64,000 nt of DNA from Neodontobutis hainanensis (Eukaryota > Chordata > Actinopteri > Gobiiformes > Odontobutidae), in assembly GCA_024349245.1 (NCBI GenBank), contig JALDNG010000016.1, forward strand, positions 5,533,501-5,597,500. Direction: 5' to 3'. The translations under genes and the position numbers were made by a program. This document shows, one piece after another, positions 26,301 through 39,807 of this stretch; position 1 is the stretch's first letter, and each line of letters starts with the position of its first letter. The notes below the pieces were generated by a model. It saw nothing but the letters and a program-made list of their open reading frames with translations, made no database searches and had not been told where the DNA came from.

Positions 26301-29300
26301 CATGGTCCGTCTGAAAGCACTCTGTCTCTACTCTCTTCTCTCAGCCTCTTTGTTCCTCCTTTCCTCTTGCTAGTGCTTTGTTTTGGTGCGACTTTGTTGG
26401 ATCTTTTTATTCTTTACCTTTTTGCTTTTGTGCCAGTTTACTTTAGTTTGTCAAAGGTTTAGTTTTCTGGTGACAGTGCAGCAATTTTGCTTTCATATTT
26501 ATTGTGCTTTTCAGCTGCTGCAGATATTTTTAAGAGAAAAGAGATACAAGTGTTTTAGAAAGACTCTTACAGACCTTTTGGAGCTTTTTGGTTTAGATAT
26601 GGTCCTCGTGCTGAGATGGGGACTGGTTGTCATGGAAATGCTTGAATCACCAAGCCTTTTTGGGACTCTCTTCTTGTCCTGCCTAAAAGTGTGTTTTGTT
26701 TTACAACATAGACCCAACAACACAACTGCCTATAGTTTTCAGTCACAGAGAAACATAAAAATGTATTATAATGCCAAAATGTCTCAAAAATTTGTATGTG
26801 TATTATCTAGGAAACATATAAGCAAGGCAAGGCAATTCATACACTGGGTAACTCAAGTGTTTTACAGAAATAAAAGACAACTTACAAGATTTAAATTTAG
26901 AAACATAAGAAAAATTAAAAAACATTATAAAAGAAGAGTGCAAATAAAAAAAAACACTTTAGGCAGAGCTAAAGAGGAAGGTTTTTAACCTCCCTTTGAA
27001 CATTGTTATATTTGAGGCTTGTTTTACTTTATCTGGGAGGCTGTTCCAGATTCTTGCTGGATGAAACTTAAACGCTGCTTCACCCTGTTTAGTTCTAACT
27101 CTGGGCACGAGCAGAAAGCCTGTCCGAGATGTTCTCAGAGTCCGAGGAGGCTCATAAGGAACTAGCATTTCAAAAATATATTTTGGTGCTATAACATTAA
27201 GAGACATGTAAACCAGCAGTGCTGTTGTAAAGTCTATTCTCTGAGCAACAGGAAGCTTATAGGCTTCAGAGTAACAATCCAACGCTCTTTGTAAACCCAG
27301 TAGGCATTTTAAGTTTGAGTTTTGACCCTCTGAGGCTGCTGTAGTTAGGTTTCTGTCCTTCTGATTGGAGATCAATCCAAAGCAGAGAGAAATATAATTC
27401 CAGGCAATACACATGAACTAAAGAAAATCCTGTCCTGAATTGTCACAAAACATTCCTGGAATTGATTTCTTAAAAATAGTGAGTTCCCCAGCTAAAATTT
27501 TTCCCTTTTTTATTTTTATTTTTAAACAATATTCCCACTTTCATTTGAAACAAGACTTCCTAACACATGGTAGGAGAAAATTCCATGACATTTGGCTTGT
27601 GTTGCATAATTATGTCTGTGAGACTGCTCTTGTCTCCATGGAAATAGGAAATAATCAAACAGCAGAATAAAAAAAAAAAAATCATAATGGGTCCTTTATT
27701 ACATCTTTCCCGTGTGGAGTTATAAACCAGAAATCTTTGGTATTTGTGCCTTGAAATGCCCGTCTACACACACCACTTGAGTGGCCTTTGACTGAATGGA
27801 CTAATACATTTCTCCTTTGAAAGCCATGTTTTATTCTTATCTCCTCTATATTGAATTCCTCTCCCACTGCACTAGAGCTTCTGTTAAATGTAAACACAGC
27901 TGGCTATTTATAGGAAATTAATCTATGTATACTGCAAGACCTTATAATAAATGTCAACGAGTATTCAGTTGGAAAGATACATATTAATTTCAGATAATGT
28001 TGTTTTTTGACAAAAGTTGCAGTGTCAGCATGGTGAAGAAAATGCACCTTCAGACTTCTTTCTTTTTTTTTTTCTTTTTCTGCTTTAGGCTCGTAATGTC
28101 AACACAGGAGAGCTGGCTGCTATCAAAGTCATCAAACTGGAACCAGGTGAGTTATCACTTGCTTATTCTTCCTGCTTTTTTGTTCTTTCTCCCAGTGTAT
28201 CTGGCTTTTTTTTTTTTAGCTTCAATCTTGTGAGTATTTTTTTTCCCCATCTTTCCTTAACTAAGCCTGCCGGCCTTCAAACATCATACCACGGACTGTA
28301 AATAATTAAAATCTTCATCTTAGAAAAAAAATGAAAAGAAAATGCTCCTTTTTCCGTTGCATTTGTGGGTCCTGATTGCAAAAGAGGTTTTAAAACTTAT
28401 TGCAGACCCAAAGGTATTTAAATAATCCCTTTTTAAATTGTTGTGGCATTTCATGGCAGGATTACCAAAGTCATTGTGTGTGTTTGTGTGTAAATTCCTA
28501 GGTGAGGACTTTGCTGTTGTCCAGCAGGAGATAATCATGATGAAGGACTGTAAACACTCAAACATCGTAGCCTATTTTGGCAGTTATTTACGGTAAGAAC
28601 CGCCTCATTTACAGTGGTTTACAGAGTTTTTTTAGATTTAGATCTGTGATATAAAAGGAGGGAGTAAGGATCTGAAGTTTTAATCGTTTTCCAGTTAGAG
28701 AAGAAAGGTTAAGCACCTTATAATTTGCAGAGGGGGAAAAAAGTCTCTTATTTCCTGAGCTGTCTGACTGTGTGCTTGGTGCGTTGCAGGAGAGATAAGT
28801 TATGGATCAGTATGGAGTATTGTGGAGGAGGTTCTCTGCAGGATATCTATCACGGTGAGACAAACACAAACACACCTCCTTTGTTTTATTAATCTTTCCC
28901 TGTCTGTCTCTTTCACTCCACTTGTTCTTTGTTTATTGTCTGCAGTTACTGGGCCTTTGTCGGAGTCACAGATAGCCTACATGTCGCGAGAGACCCTCCA
29001 GGTATTGGATGTTATATTACCCATTTCTTACACATACAGTTGGCATTTGGGTTGATGAAGTTAATCCAAAACTCAACCCGTGGCCCATTAATACTTATTT
29101 GTTCAAGGTTTGTCCAAGGTTTAACGTTTGGGAACCCTTGGTCTATATAATAAAGTTGTATACTAATGCTGCAATTAAATAAAAGTGCAAACAGAAATAT
29201 AGGATATATAAAAATATATATATACATTTTTAGCAATAGCAATTTTAAGGAATCATATGTGTAGTTTTTTTTCCTCTCTAGCCATTAAACACATCATTAA

Positions 29301-31375
29301 ATATACTTCTTTCCACAGGGTTTATATTACCTTCACAGCAAAGGCAAAATGCACAGGGACATCAAGGTGAGAACACAAAATATGTTACCACACATCTTTG
29401 AATTTAATTCTATTAGTTTATCAACTTTAAAAACAAAGATTAATCCCCAAAATAGTTTAAGGCTTGGAGTTACTAGAAAAGTATTTTTGAGTCCTAGGAG
29501 GGAGCGGTGCTAATAACAGTTCACGTTGCACAAGTGTGTAAAATACTAATTGGAGTTGATCCAGAGTGTGATTTTTAATGTGGGTTGTGATTCTGACAGG
29601 GAGCCAACATCCTCCTGACAGACAACGGCTATGTTAAACTAGGTAAGAGGAGCACGCCAGCCTCTGCAATTACCTTCTGCTTCAAAAGACTGCATTTCAA
29701 TGACCTATTTTTCTGACTTGGTTTCCTTCCCTCTGCTCCATCTCGCTCCCATTCTTTTTGCTCTATATAATTTCTATTCATTTTTACTTTCTATTCTTCT
29801 ATTTATTTATTTTTATCTTTTTTGATTCATTTAACACTTAATTTCTTTCTATTTGTTCTGGCTTTAGCTGACTTTGGTGTGTCGGCCCAGATCTCCGCAA
29901 CTCTTGCCAAGAGAAAGTCATTCATCGGAACGCCATACTGGTGAGTTGTGCTTGTAGAGTGCCAAATGATAAATGAACACCTGAATATGTTCAGAGACAA
30001 GACCCAAGTGGGTATGTCTCTTCATTCAGAGCAATGATTATGCTACAAAATGAACAGAGTTTCAAAATATTTACCTACAAGAGTGATTGAGCTGTATAGC
30101 GGTTTTATACATAGTCCATTAAAGCTCACTTTTTTGGGATATTTCTGTCTTGCTGTGATGATACTCATGTCCTCATCAGTCTGTGTTGCGCTGCAGGATG
30201 GCTCCTGAAGTGGCAGCAGTTGAACGGAAAGGAGGTTACAACCAACTTTGTGACATCTGGGCTGTGGGTATCACTGCAATTGAACTGGCTGAACTACAGC
30301 CACCCATGTTTGACCTGCATCCTATGAGGTAACAGGAGCACGTACATACAAGTGTTCGAAAATGTACTTTGTAATCAGGTTACTGGACTACAAATTAAAA
30401 TTTTCTCTTTTCTCCCAGAGCTCTGTTTTTAATGACCAAAAGTAATTTCCAGCCACCTAAATTAAAAGATAAAATCAAATGGTAAGACACGAACGCACTC
30501 TCCCATCAGCCTATAATTTATTTTTCAAATATTTCCTTTCACTAAATACCCGTCATCTGTTCCTTTTTATTATTCTCTGTTTTTGTTTTATGACAGGACA
30601 AGCAATTTCCACCATTTTGTCAAACTTTCCCTGATTAAGAATCCAAAGAAGCGGCCCACAGCTGAGAAACTACTACAGGTAAAAATTAAGACTCAGTTCA
30701 ATTCAATTCAACTTTATTGTAAATTGTGTAAACATAAATGATGGCATTAATTCGCTTTGAATGGCATGACTAAGGCAGATATATTAATTCTGCTCTGTCT
30801 TTAACTAGTGGTCAGTCAATAATGTCATGCTATACTAACTAGTATCTGTAATCTGTGTAATCTTGACCCAGTTTTGAGTTGAAAGACATAAATTTGAAAA
30901 GAAAGGAAAGAGGCTCTTTGAAAGAAGCTTATAAATATGCCTATCTTCTGTGGTATATTTGTGTTGTTACTGCCAATAGTTTGGCTTCTTCAGTATTTTC
31001 ATCATTTCCCATTCAGTCAGTGATTGATAGAATAACTCACAAGCTCTTGCCACACTCTATTGTGTAAGACTTGACTCGGCTACGAGCTGTGCCGGTCGCA
31101 CTGTGTGATCGAAGCTGAATGCACAGACTTTAGTGGCGTTCAGAATCCCACAGTGCAACAGGGTCTGAAGTGACAATTTGTGAGTTGCTTGTTGTCCTTG
31201 TGACCTGAATACTTTTAGTCATTGTTGAATTGAGTGATTTCTCCTGTGTGTCCTGCAGCACCCTTTTGTGTCACAGCCCCTCAGCAGGACCCTGGCCATA
31301 GAGCTGCTGGACAAAGCTAGCAACCCTGACCACAGCACCTTCCCTGACATTGACGACGACGACCCTGAACCTGAG
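20322..31375 (+). CDS. map4k3: map4k3 kinase-domain exons 1-12
   Basis: Exons 20322-20420, 28089-28146, 28502-28592, 28790-28854, 28946-29001, 29319-29366, 29600-29642, 29868-29940, 30197-30328, 30419-30481, 30597-30678 and 31259-31375. Catalytic features are all present: glycine loop GSGTYG (24-29), AAIK with Lys46, HRDIKGAN with Asp137, DFG at 155-157, activation loop KRKSFIGTPYW, and APE at 180-182. Ser171 in the loop corresponds to human Ser170, the activating phosphorylation site. With the second ATG as start the numbering would match human exactly. Nothing suggests loss of activity. The block ends in the acidic DDDDPEPE. Confidence 0.93.
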
Positions 31376-34300
31376 GTAGACCTACATCTTCTTACCTTAG
31401 ACCTTTTCCAAATCAGACATTATTGTTTGTGTATACTGCAGAGCTCCCATATTTGTTAAGTAGCATTTTTTTTTTTGTGTGTTTTTTTTTAGAAGGCCTG
31501 ATTTTTGTTTTCCCTCACTTCTTTCCCCACATCTGTCATCTACTTATTTATTCCTTTTTCATTCTCTTCACTATTTACCATTATTCACATTACCATAACC
31601 CCAGGTCCTTTTATTGTTTGCACTTTATCTTGCTTCTTACTTCCTCTGCGCTGCCTCTGAATGTCTTTTATTCATCCTCCCTCCTTGTTGTACATATCCT
31701 TTTCCTACGTCTCTCCCTGTCAATTGTCCCTCATTTCTTTTGTCTCCACTCCCCATTTTTTACTTCTTCCTCAGTTCAAGTACAGGGGTTATTTCCTACC
31801 CATAAGCCCCGGTGCTCGACGCGCACCCCGCTTTGCGGCCCGTAGGAAGGTACCAGTGTGGGCTGCCCTGTCTGCTGTGTTTTCCTTCTAGCTCAGCTCC
31901 TAATGCCAGTTGTTGTTGTTTCAGTTTGAGCAACCACAGAACTAAATGAATAGAAGGTGCATTTCCATTAAAATCACTGTCTACTGGTTGTCATGGAAAA
32001 TGACATGACACTGGCATGATAGTTTTAGAGGTGATAGATTACTGTGGCACTTTCACAATAGTTTTACCAAAGCTAGTGCTTCAGTTTATATTTTGTGCTG
32101 TGCAAAACAAAAACAACAAAAAACACAACTTGTAAAGCCAAGTACACCTTAAGTACACCTTATCTCTTGGCTGTGAATGTGTACACAAAGCTTGATAATA
32201 TTCCAGTTAGCCTGTACCAGTGTTTTAACAAAAATGACAGAAAACGTAATGCTTAATTTAAATACATCATTGTTCATTTGAATTCTGTGTCCAATAAAGC
32301 ACCTGGTCAGTTCAGAAAGGGCTTGGTTCTTAAAAGGGGCCTGACTTCATCACAGTGACTTCTATCCTCTAACAAATCTTCTGTCTTAAACATGCCGTTG
32401 TAATTTCTGAGCCAATGTGATGAGGTCAGTTACAAAGACAACTTTTTTCTACCTTTGCCAAAGTTTTCTGTTATTAGGACGGCATTATGCACATAAGAGG
32501 TGTATGTTGCGTGAATCTTGACTATTAAAATAGTCTCCTTGATTGGGTAGAGTTTTAAGCATGGTTTGTGGGTGCTGTGTGGTTATTCATTCATTTTCTA
32601 CCGCTTATCCTGTTCCGGGTCTTGAGTTGTAACTTGCCTGTTTATATGTAATGCAATCAATCGAGCCTTGAGTATTATGCATACGTTTTAAAACAATTTA
32701 ATTGCTTTCTTGTATTTAGTCTGATTCACACTACAAAAGAACCAGACTAACCCTTTTTAGTTTACACCACGGTTCGATAGAGTGAAGTTTTGGTGCAGGT
32801 GTGAAAACACTACTTACTGTAGATGGCCAAATTTATTTTAGTGACACTTTCACATTCTCAGTTTTAGAAACATAAGAAGTACAAAGTCAAGTATTACGTT
32901 GCCAAAAGAGGTGTGTGTATTTTTTCTTTGACTGTTGCTATGTTGTGTTTGTCTGGTGTGCTGTGTCATCAAATTCACACCCACAGGAAACAGCTTTTTT
33001 ATTTTTTTATTTCATTATTTATTTATTTATTTTTTACTATTCTCTTTTTAAGTAAACCAAACCCGTAAACTACAACACTGTGTATGTATATTCCTAAAAC
33101 AGCATTTTGAAGGTGTGTGTGTCTTTTCGTTTCCTCACAGTCCCCGGTGTCTGTTCCTCATCGTATCCGGTCCACCAGCAGGAGCACTAGGGAAGGAAAG
33201 ACGCTATCAGAAATTAACTGTGAGTATTGTCCAAAGTTAGCACTTTGTTGGTGTGTTTTCCTATAGTGACCTCATGATGTCTCTGCCCTTTTCAGTTGGT
33301 CAGGTGAAATTTGATCCTCCGTTAAGAAAGGAAACGGAGCCCCACCATGAACCGGTAAGTTTACATTTGTACTCGCACTGTTTTTCGGCATTTGTTGGTC
33401 TGCCACTTCCACAGAATAAGCATGACAGATCCTCACCTTAACACAGATGGCACTCTACACAACACAAGCCCATCCACAAACGTCTCCTGGGTTCTTTATG
33501 TTAAAGCTGTTAATATATTCTGCTGGCAAAAAAATCAGAAGGTAAACATATTATATATTTTAAATATGCCATACATTAGTTTCTAATTCTGCTTACATTT
33601 TAAACTACAATAAAAAGATAAGATAATATATAGAAATAAGATGGTGCACTGTTCACGCACAATCACTGCAATTTCTTTCCGTCTTGACTTTCTCTTTTAT
33701 TTAATTTTTTTTTTTTTTATCCATTTTTCTTTTTTGTATCTTCTGTGCGTTCCCATCTTTCTCATTCTTCTCACTTCAGGTTTATCTGGGAGAAAAGAAT
33801 CCATACTCTCAGTCTTGAGTCTAATATAAAGTCTTGTGTAGCACTGTCTGGGAATCTTGTCAACTTTCACTTACCTTCCTGCCTTTATCATCTTATTACA
33901 TTTCCCACTTGGGTAGATGTGTAATTATATTGTTCCTCTCTCTGTTTTGCTGACCAATGTGTTTCCAGGGCCTTCAGATAATAAATGTTGTGCGTGAAAG
34001 TTATTACCATATCAATATCTAGAACAGTGCCAGTATAAGAAGTCATTTTAAAATGCTTGCAGCAGAAAAGCATAAAAAGTCTGCACAGTGAAAAATAAAA
34101 AGTAAGAAAACACAATAGTAACAGTAGAAATATTGGACTGAGTGATCAGTTGGTGATTAGGAAGCTCATGCAGTGTTTTTTTTATAAATAAAAATGATTG
34201 CTGCGTTTCATACTAATAAAGCCACTGAATAATTTCAGGAATGTTTGCTGGAGCTATGGGGAGCTGGGTGCATGTTGCTAGATGCAGATTTTTTTTTTTT

Positions 34301-37300
34301 TTCAAATTCTCAACTGGTTTTATCTTGGGACCCACATTTTTTAAAGTTATTATCAGTAATAAACTTGTATACAATTTTTCATGACCAGTATAGATTTTTG
34401 TCGACAACTTTACCTCTCCCCTTAACAGTCATTTTCCCAATATTTTTTAAGCCACACACCCTTACTAAGAACATTTTGGGGTCACAGCCCATCAGTTGAG
34501 ATTGTATAACAAAATACATCATTGGCTTTTTATTTTATTTTTTTTATGGTAGTTCTTTATACATAAACCAATTCTACCCATATTTGAGAGACACCGCAAG
34601 TTCCTTAATCCACTATTTCTACTGTTTATGCAACACACAGAGACCAGTGGAATGGGCTTGATGAAAAAATTATACTGTTTTATAAAATATGTAAATGTTG
34701 ATTAAGTGGTCTATATACATCTATTTTCTCCATTAATTCCGCCACACATCGTCTTTCTTCTGCATTAATATCCCTCTTTGATTTTATAACCCTTCGTCAT
34801 GCTATGGACTATCAAACCATTTTTTATTTTTTTTTACTCAAGAATTAAGCCATTTCCATCCATCAGCCTCTTGTACACCCCCGTGTTCTTATTCTTGCCC
34901 CATGCCCTCCATGCGTCCAGGTTATTGTATTAACTGAGGTCTCTCTCGCTCTGTCTTGCTGACCAGTGTGATTCTGAGCCCTATCTGGACTGTGTCGAGG
35001 AGCTCTACTATACCGCAAGATCTAATCTGGTAGTACTTTTCTCTCCGTCCCTATCTCTGCCTCTCCGTCTGTCCACTTAAAATAGCCTTTTTCTTATCAT
35101 GTTACCTCTTTCCATAAGCCTCTTTTACTCTTGTCTTTTTGCTTTCTGGGCCCTCTTTTTTGATCTTTTTGCAGAACTGGCTGCTTAGTGTTGATTATTT
35201 TTTTAAGGTTTGTTTTAAGCCTTTTCCAGCTTGGGCTTTTGCATCACTAACATGTAGATGTCACAGCAGTAAGTCTTAGGGGATATGGGTGTACAGACAC
35301 AAGTACACAGGGGAGGTTTGAGGAGGTCTAAACATACATTTATTTTATATACTGCTTATAATGACCAAACTCTCTGAAAGGTTACTGGGTTTTTTTCTAA
35401 TATTTCTTTCTGCAGAATATGTCTCTTTCTTCCTAAAATATATACATACTAAAAATGTGTTTTCTAAACTTTTAGGCATAGACTGCCACAGCTATGTTTT
35501 TTCTACTGTTTTGTGAAATATGTGATTTTCTTATTATGCTTGTTTATGTCTGCATGCCTGCTATATTCTGTATTTCTTTATGTGTAATGTACTGTATTTC
35601 CATTGTAGTTTATCTATTGTATGGCTGTTTTTTATAATGCAAATGAAAGAAAGTAATCAAACTTAACATTAAGATTCCATTAAGAGTCAAAACTGTACTC
35701 ATTTAATTTTACATGACTTTAAAATCACCAACAATGTCCATGGTGATGATTTATAATTGTGGTCTAAGTATTAAGAAGTGCTATTATTTATACTAGCAAC
35801 CTCTGGAGATAATTTATTCACTCCACATTTTTGCTATACGTTATTTTAAAGTTTTAAAAAATGTGATAAATATTAGGGATGCACCGAAATGAAAATTCTT
35901 GACCGAAACCGAAAACCGAAAATGAGGAAACCAAGGCCGAAAACCGAAACACCGAAAGAAATTATGCCAATTATTAGTACCATTGCATTTATGGCTATGA
36001 CTGCATTGCAATTGCATAAAATTATATTAAAGATTCAAAAAAATAAATCAGTTACAAATTATGCAAATATTTACATTGCAACAATGCACAATATAAAGTA
36101 AAATTATTAAACAAAAATTTGATCCTACTCAAGTGTACATTAAATAATAATGTACAGGCCTACTGGCCTGCAGAAAAGTTTTAAAATTACTTTATCTCTA
36201 ATAAAAACAAAGTGCATTCAGGTCAAGTGCATTTTAAAAAGCGCTTTGAGTGCCTACTGGAAAAGCGCTATATGTAAAAAATAAATAAAACTAAAAACAA
36301 TAAACTTCTCCAGTAGGCAAGAGGGTTATCACTAACTAGCTGCTGAGGTTGAGCTTGTCATCTGCCTGACATTTGGGAAAGATTTTAGAGTGTATTTAAA
36401 TAGTGCCAGTACATAAATAATATTTATCAAATTAAAAAAAATATCTAGCAGAAATATGGCAATCACATATATAGTAGAATAAGAACGGATTAGCCTAACT
36501 ATTATTATTATTATTTGAGGCACTCTCTTGCAGGATTGCACTGAACATATCAGACAACGCGGGTGCATGTTCCTAATCTGGTGCAGAGAGATGAGCGCTC
36601 TGATCTCCTCCTGCGTTGGACACTGCTGCGTCTCCACGCGAGTTCTCCGCATCCATCGCGGCCAGGATCATTTCGTGTGCGCGCTGCTTTATTTCCACAT
36701 CCAATTAGGATTGGTCTTTATAACGCGGATCAAGTACAGTTGCGATGAAGTGCAGAGGATCCGAATAGAGCTCAGAAACGTGTGCTGACAGACTTTAAGA
36801 GTGCACTTTTTAATGTTTTCACTCCGTGGTCCGTCTCAACCTCTTTGCTTAGGAGACGCTTTAGTGCTGCGATTAAAGGAATAATGTCAGCTACAGATGC
36901 ATCAGAGGAGCTGATCTCTTTAGTTAGCTGCTCAAAGGGGGCAAGAAGAGAGAGAATGTTCTCTATTAAGACCCACTGGTGAGAAGCGAATGTTGCGGGG
37001 AGCTCGTGGTCTGCACTATATGCAGCCAAGACACGCTTTTGCGGAAAGAGGCTTTGCAACATGTAAAAAGTGCTGTTCCACCGCGTCCGTGGGTCTTTCT
37101 CAGATATACTAAAATACATCCACACCGCAGACAGGTTGCTTCGGACAAGCACGTGCAGGTCACGGTTTCTGTTTGCGTCATCACATCATTTCGGCCGTAT
37201 TGTTTCGGTGATAAAAGTCTTTCGATCGAAAACGAAAATTTTCGGTGGCCGAATATTTGGTGCATCTCTAATAAATATGCATTTTGGTTGTTGTACAGAG

Positions 37301-39733
37301 GATCATTTCAGTAGTAATTTAATTCATCCTGTTTGCAGGCATTGCAGTTGGAGTATGGTCCCGATTCAACAAGTCTACTGGGAGGAAACAACAAGTAAGT
37401 CTCTCTTTAACATTAAAGGCTTTCATTTGCTATAGTCCTCATTTTGCTCTTGGAAGCTAGGATGTACTTTAAGCAGGTGTTTGAAATTTAAATATGAGTT
37501 GATGATGGGGGTTTGTACTAGCATCGGTAGGCAAGAAAGTGTGAGAATAATTGAGAAAGGATTCAGTTTGACGTTTTGTAACATATTTGTGTATTCTAGT
37601 TAGGTTTGAAAAAAATGTATTGATCTCCTATATTAATAATATATTTTGTTGTTGTCTTACAGGAGTCTGCTCAAGTCTGTGGAAGAGGAGCTACTGCAGA
37701 GGTAACTAACACCCACTTCCTGATACCCACAGGTATTCTGTGGTGTTTTAACACAGCCCACCCATCAATCAATTAACACTAATCAGGCCAAATACATGCA
37801 ACTAATGCCGGGGTTATGGCTCAGGACTTTCTGCATTTATGATTCTGCTAAGATTTTACTTTCCTTCTGCTGCTTCTGCTGCTGCTTGGAATAAGGCTGT
37901 GCTTTGTAGAAGCTTTGAACAGGGCATGGCTTACACACACAAACAAATGCACGCATACACACCTTCTGGCCAGTGTTGCAGTGGATTATCTTAGCAAATG
38001 CTTTGCCCCAAAGACAGTGATTATTACCTCTTCAACACTTTATGCTGTTTTCTTCCAGACAAATAAAATCAGTCTAATTGTTCAAAAAAGAAAGGCAGAT
38101 TTATTATTTTTTAAAATATATTTGTTCAAGACTTGCGTTTACGTTCTAATGTAGATGAACTCTGTTATGTCTTTAGGGAATAATAAAAAATAATAAATAG
38201 TAAAATAATAAAATAAATTGTGTCTAAACCAGGGACTTAAGAGAGATATATTTATCATACAAAATGTTATAGTTTTTAATGTGTGATGGTCTGGAGTAAA
38301 TTGGGATGTTTTCTGTTTTCTGACAAATCAAATGTATTGTATTTCCCTTACATTTTCAATTTATTTGATTTTCTTGATGTTTGTATCTCTATAGAGTTAG
38401 ATGTAGGATTTTTAGTCTGTGAAAAACCTCAAATGAGTTTCCTCAAAGCGGTAAAGGACTGGTCGGTATGATTTGGCATGGGTATGGTAAGCCCTGTAGT
38501 GCCTTATGTTTACTTACTGAGGTGTGTAGGACCACCGTGTCATTTAAACTGAACGGTGACACCACATGAGTGCTGCAGAAGTGAGTTCTAAATGAGAACA
38601 CAGGAACAAGAAAATGTATCATCTCTTTAAATTCTCATTGTCAACCGGGTATTCTTTGTTGCTTTTTCAGCAGTTAGCAGAGTTAGCAGTTAGCTCCACC
38701 TTTTAGTAACCTTGGTACCCCAGTAACTGTGATGCAGTATTTCAGGAACTCTTATAGCCCCTTGACAGTGGAAACACTACCAAAAGCGCCACAGACCTGT
38801 ACCGCTCTGGTGGAAACATGACCTCGTCTTAGGTGGATTGCAGGCCTCCAAGAAACAGTTAATTAAACATGACCTTACAATTTGACAAGATCTGCTAATA
38901 TGTTTGAATCTATAAGATGTTTCTTTATTTGTGATACTAAGATCAGGGTGTAGTGTTGGCTTCACTCAGCTCTTCCTCCTTTCCCTCCCTCCCTCCCTCC
39001 ATCCCCCACCCTTTTCTCTGCATCCCCTGGCCTTGCTCCCGTGTCCCTCAATCCCTCCCTGGCCACATTCACCTCCCCTCAACCCCATTTATCCCAATCC
39101 TCTCTGCCCCCCACCCCTGTCTCCACTTCCGCTCCCAGGGGCCATGTGGCACACTTAGGGGATGATGAGGATGATGATGCAGATGATGAAACTCACACTC
39201 AGTAAGTTGTCTCCCAGTCTTAGACCTAGGCCCAGGCCTTACTTCTATGTCCCACTCTGCTCATCCTTTGGAGGATGAGGAGGGGGGACAAACGAAGAAG
39301 GCTTCCTCTCTTTTTGCCACAGTTTCATCCACGCATCGGTTTAGCAACACATCACACCTCATAAACCACCTGCGTTTGTGTGTGTGTTCTCCATGCTCTC
39401 ACCTGTGTCTTGTTGTGAAGTCTGAATTTACTAACAATAACCCTATCCTGAAAACCCACCCAGAGTCACATACAAGGTGTATTTTTAAGTGATGGAAGGA
39501 GATCCTGAAATTGCATAGAAGAGGTTGCAGGTCAAACTCTAAAGACGCAAGATGCATTGTAGCTGCTTATAAAGTAATGCACTGCCAAATTTTAATGTGG
39601 CCTTGTATTTCCTGGATTCTGGGTTTGTTTTTTGTCCACAAATAACTGCTCCCAATGATCTTAACATCTCATTTGCTGTTGTTTTGTTCTGTACTTGCTT
39701 TGCCATCTGCGTGCCTCTCCTGTGTGTGTGTGT

Positions 39734-39807
<74 letters not shown>

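Noticed and set aside
26383..26988. 201-codon open frame on the plus strand
   Set aside because: Composition is intron-like, it has no recognisable domain, and its second half reads the 3' region of a minus-strand LINE backwards.
33779..33817. Exon-like segment after a CTTCAG acceptor in map4k3
   Set aside because: It meets a stop codon within 13 codons, has no good donor and breaks the phase between the flanking exons.
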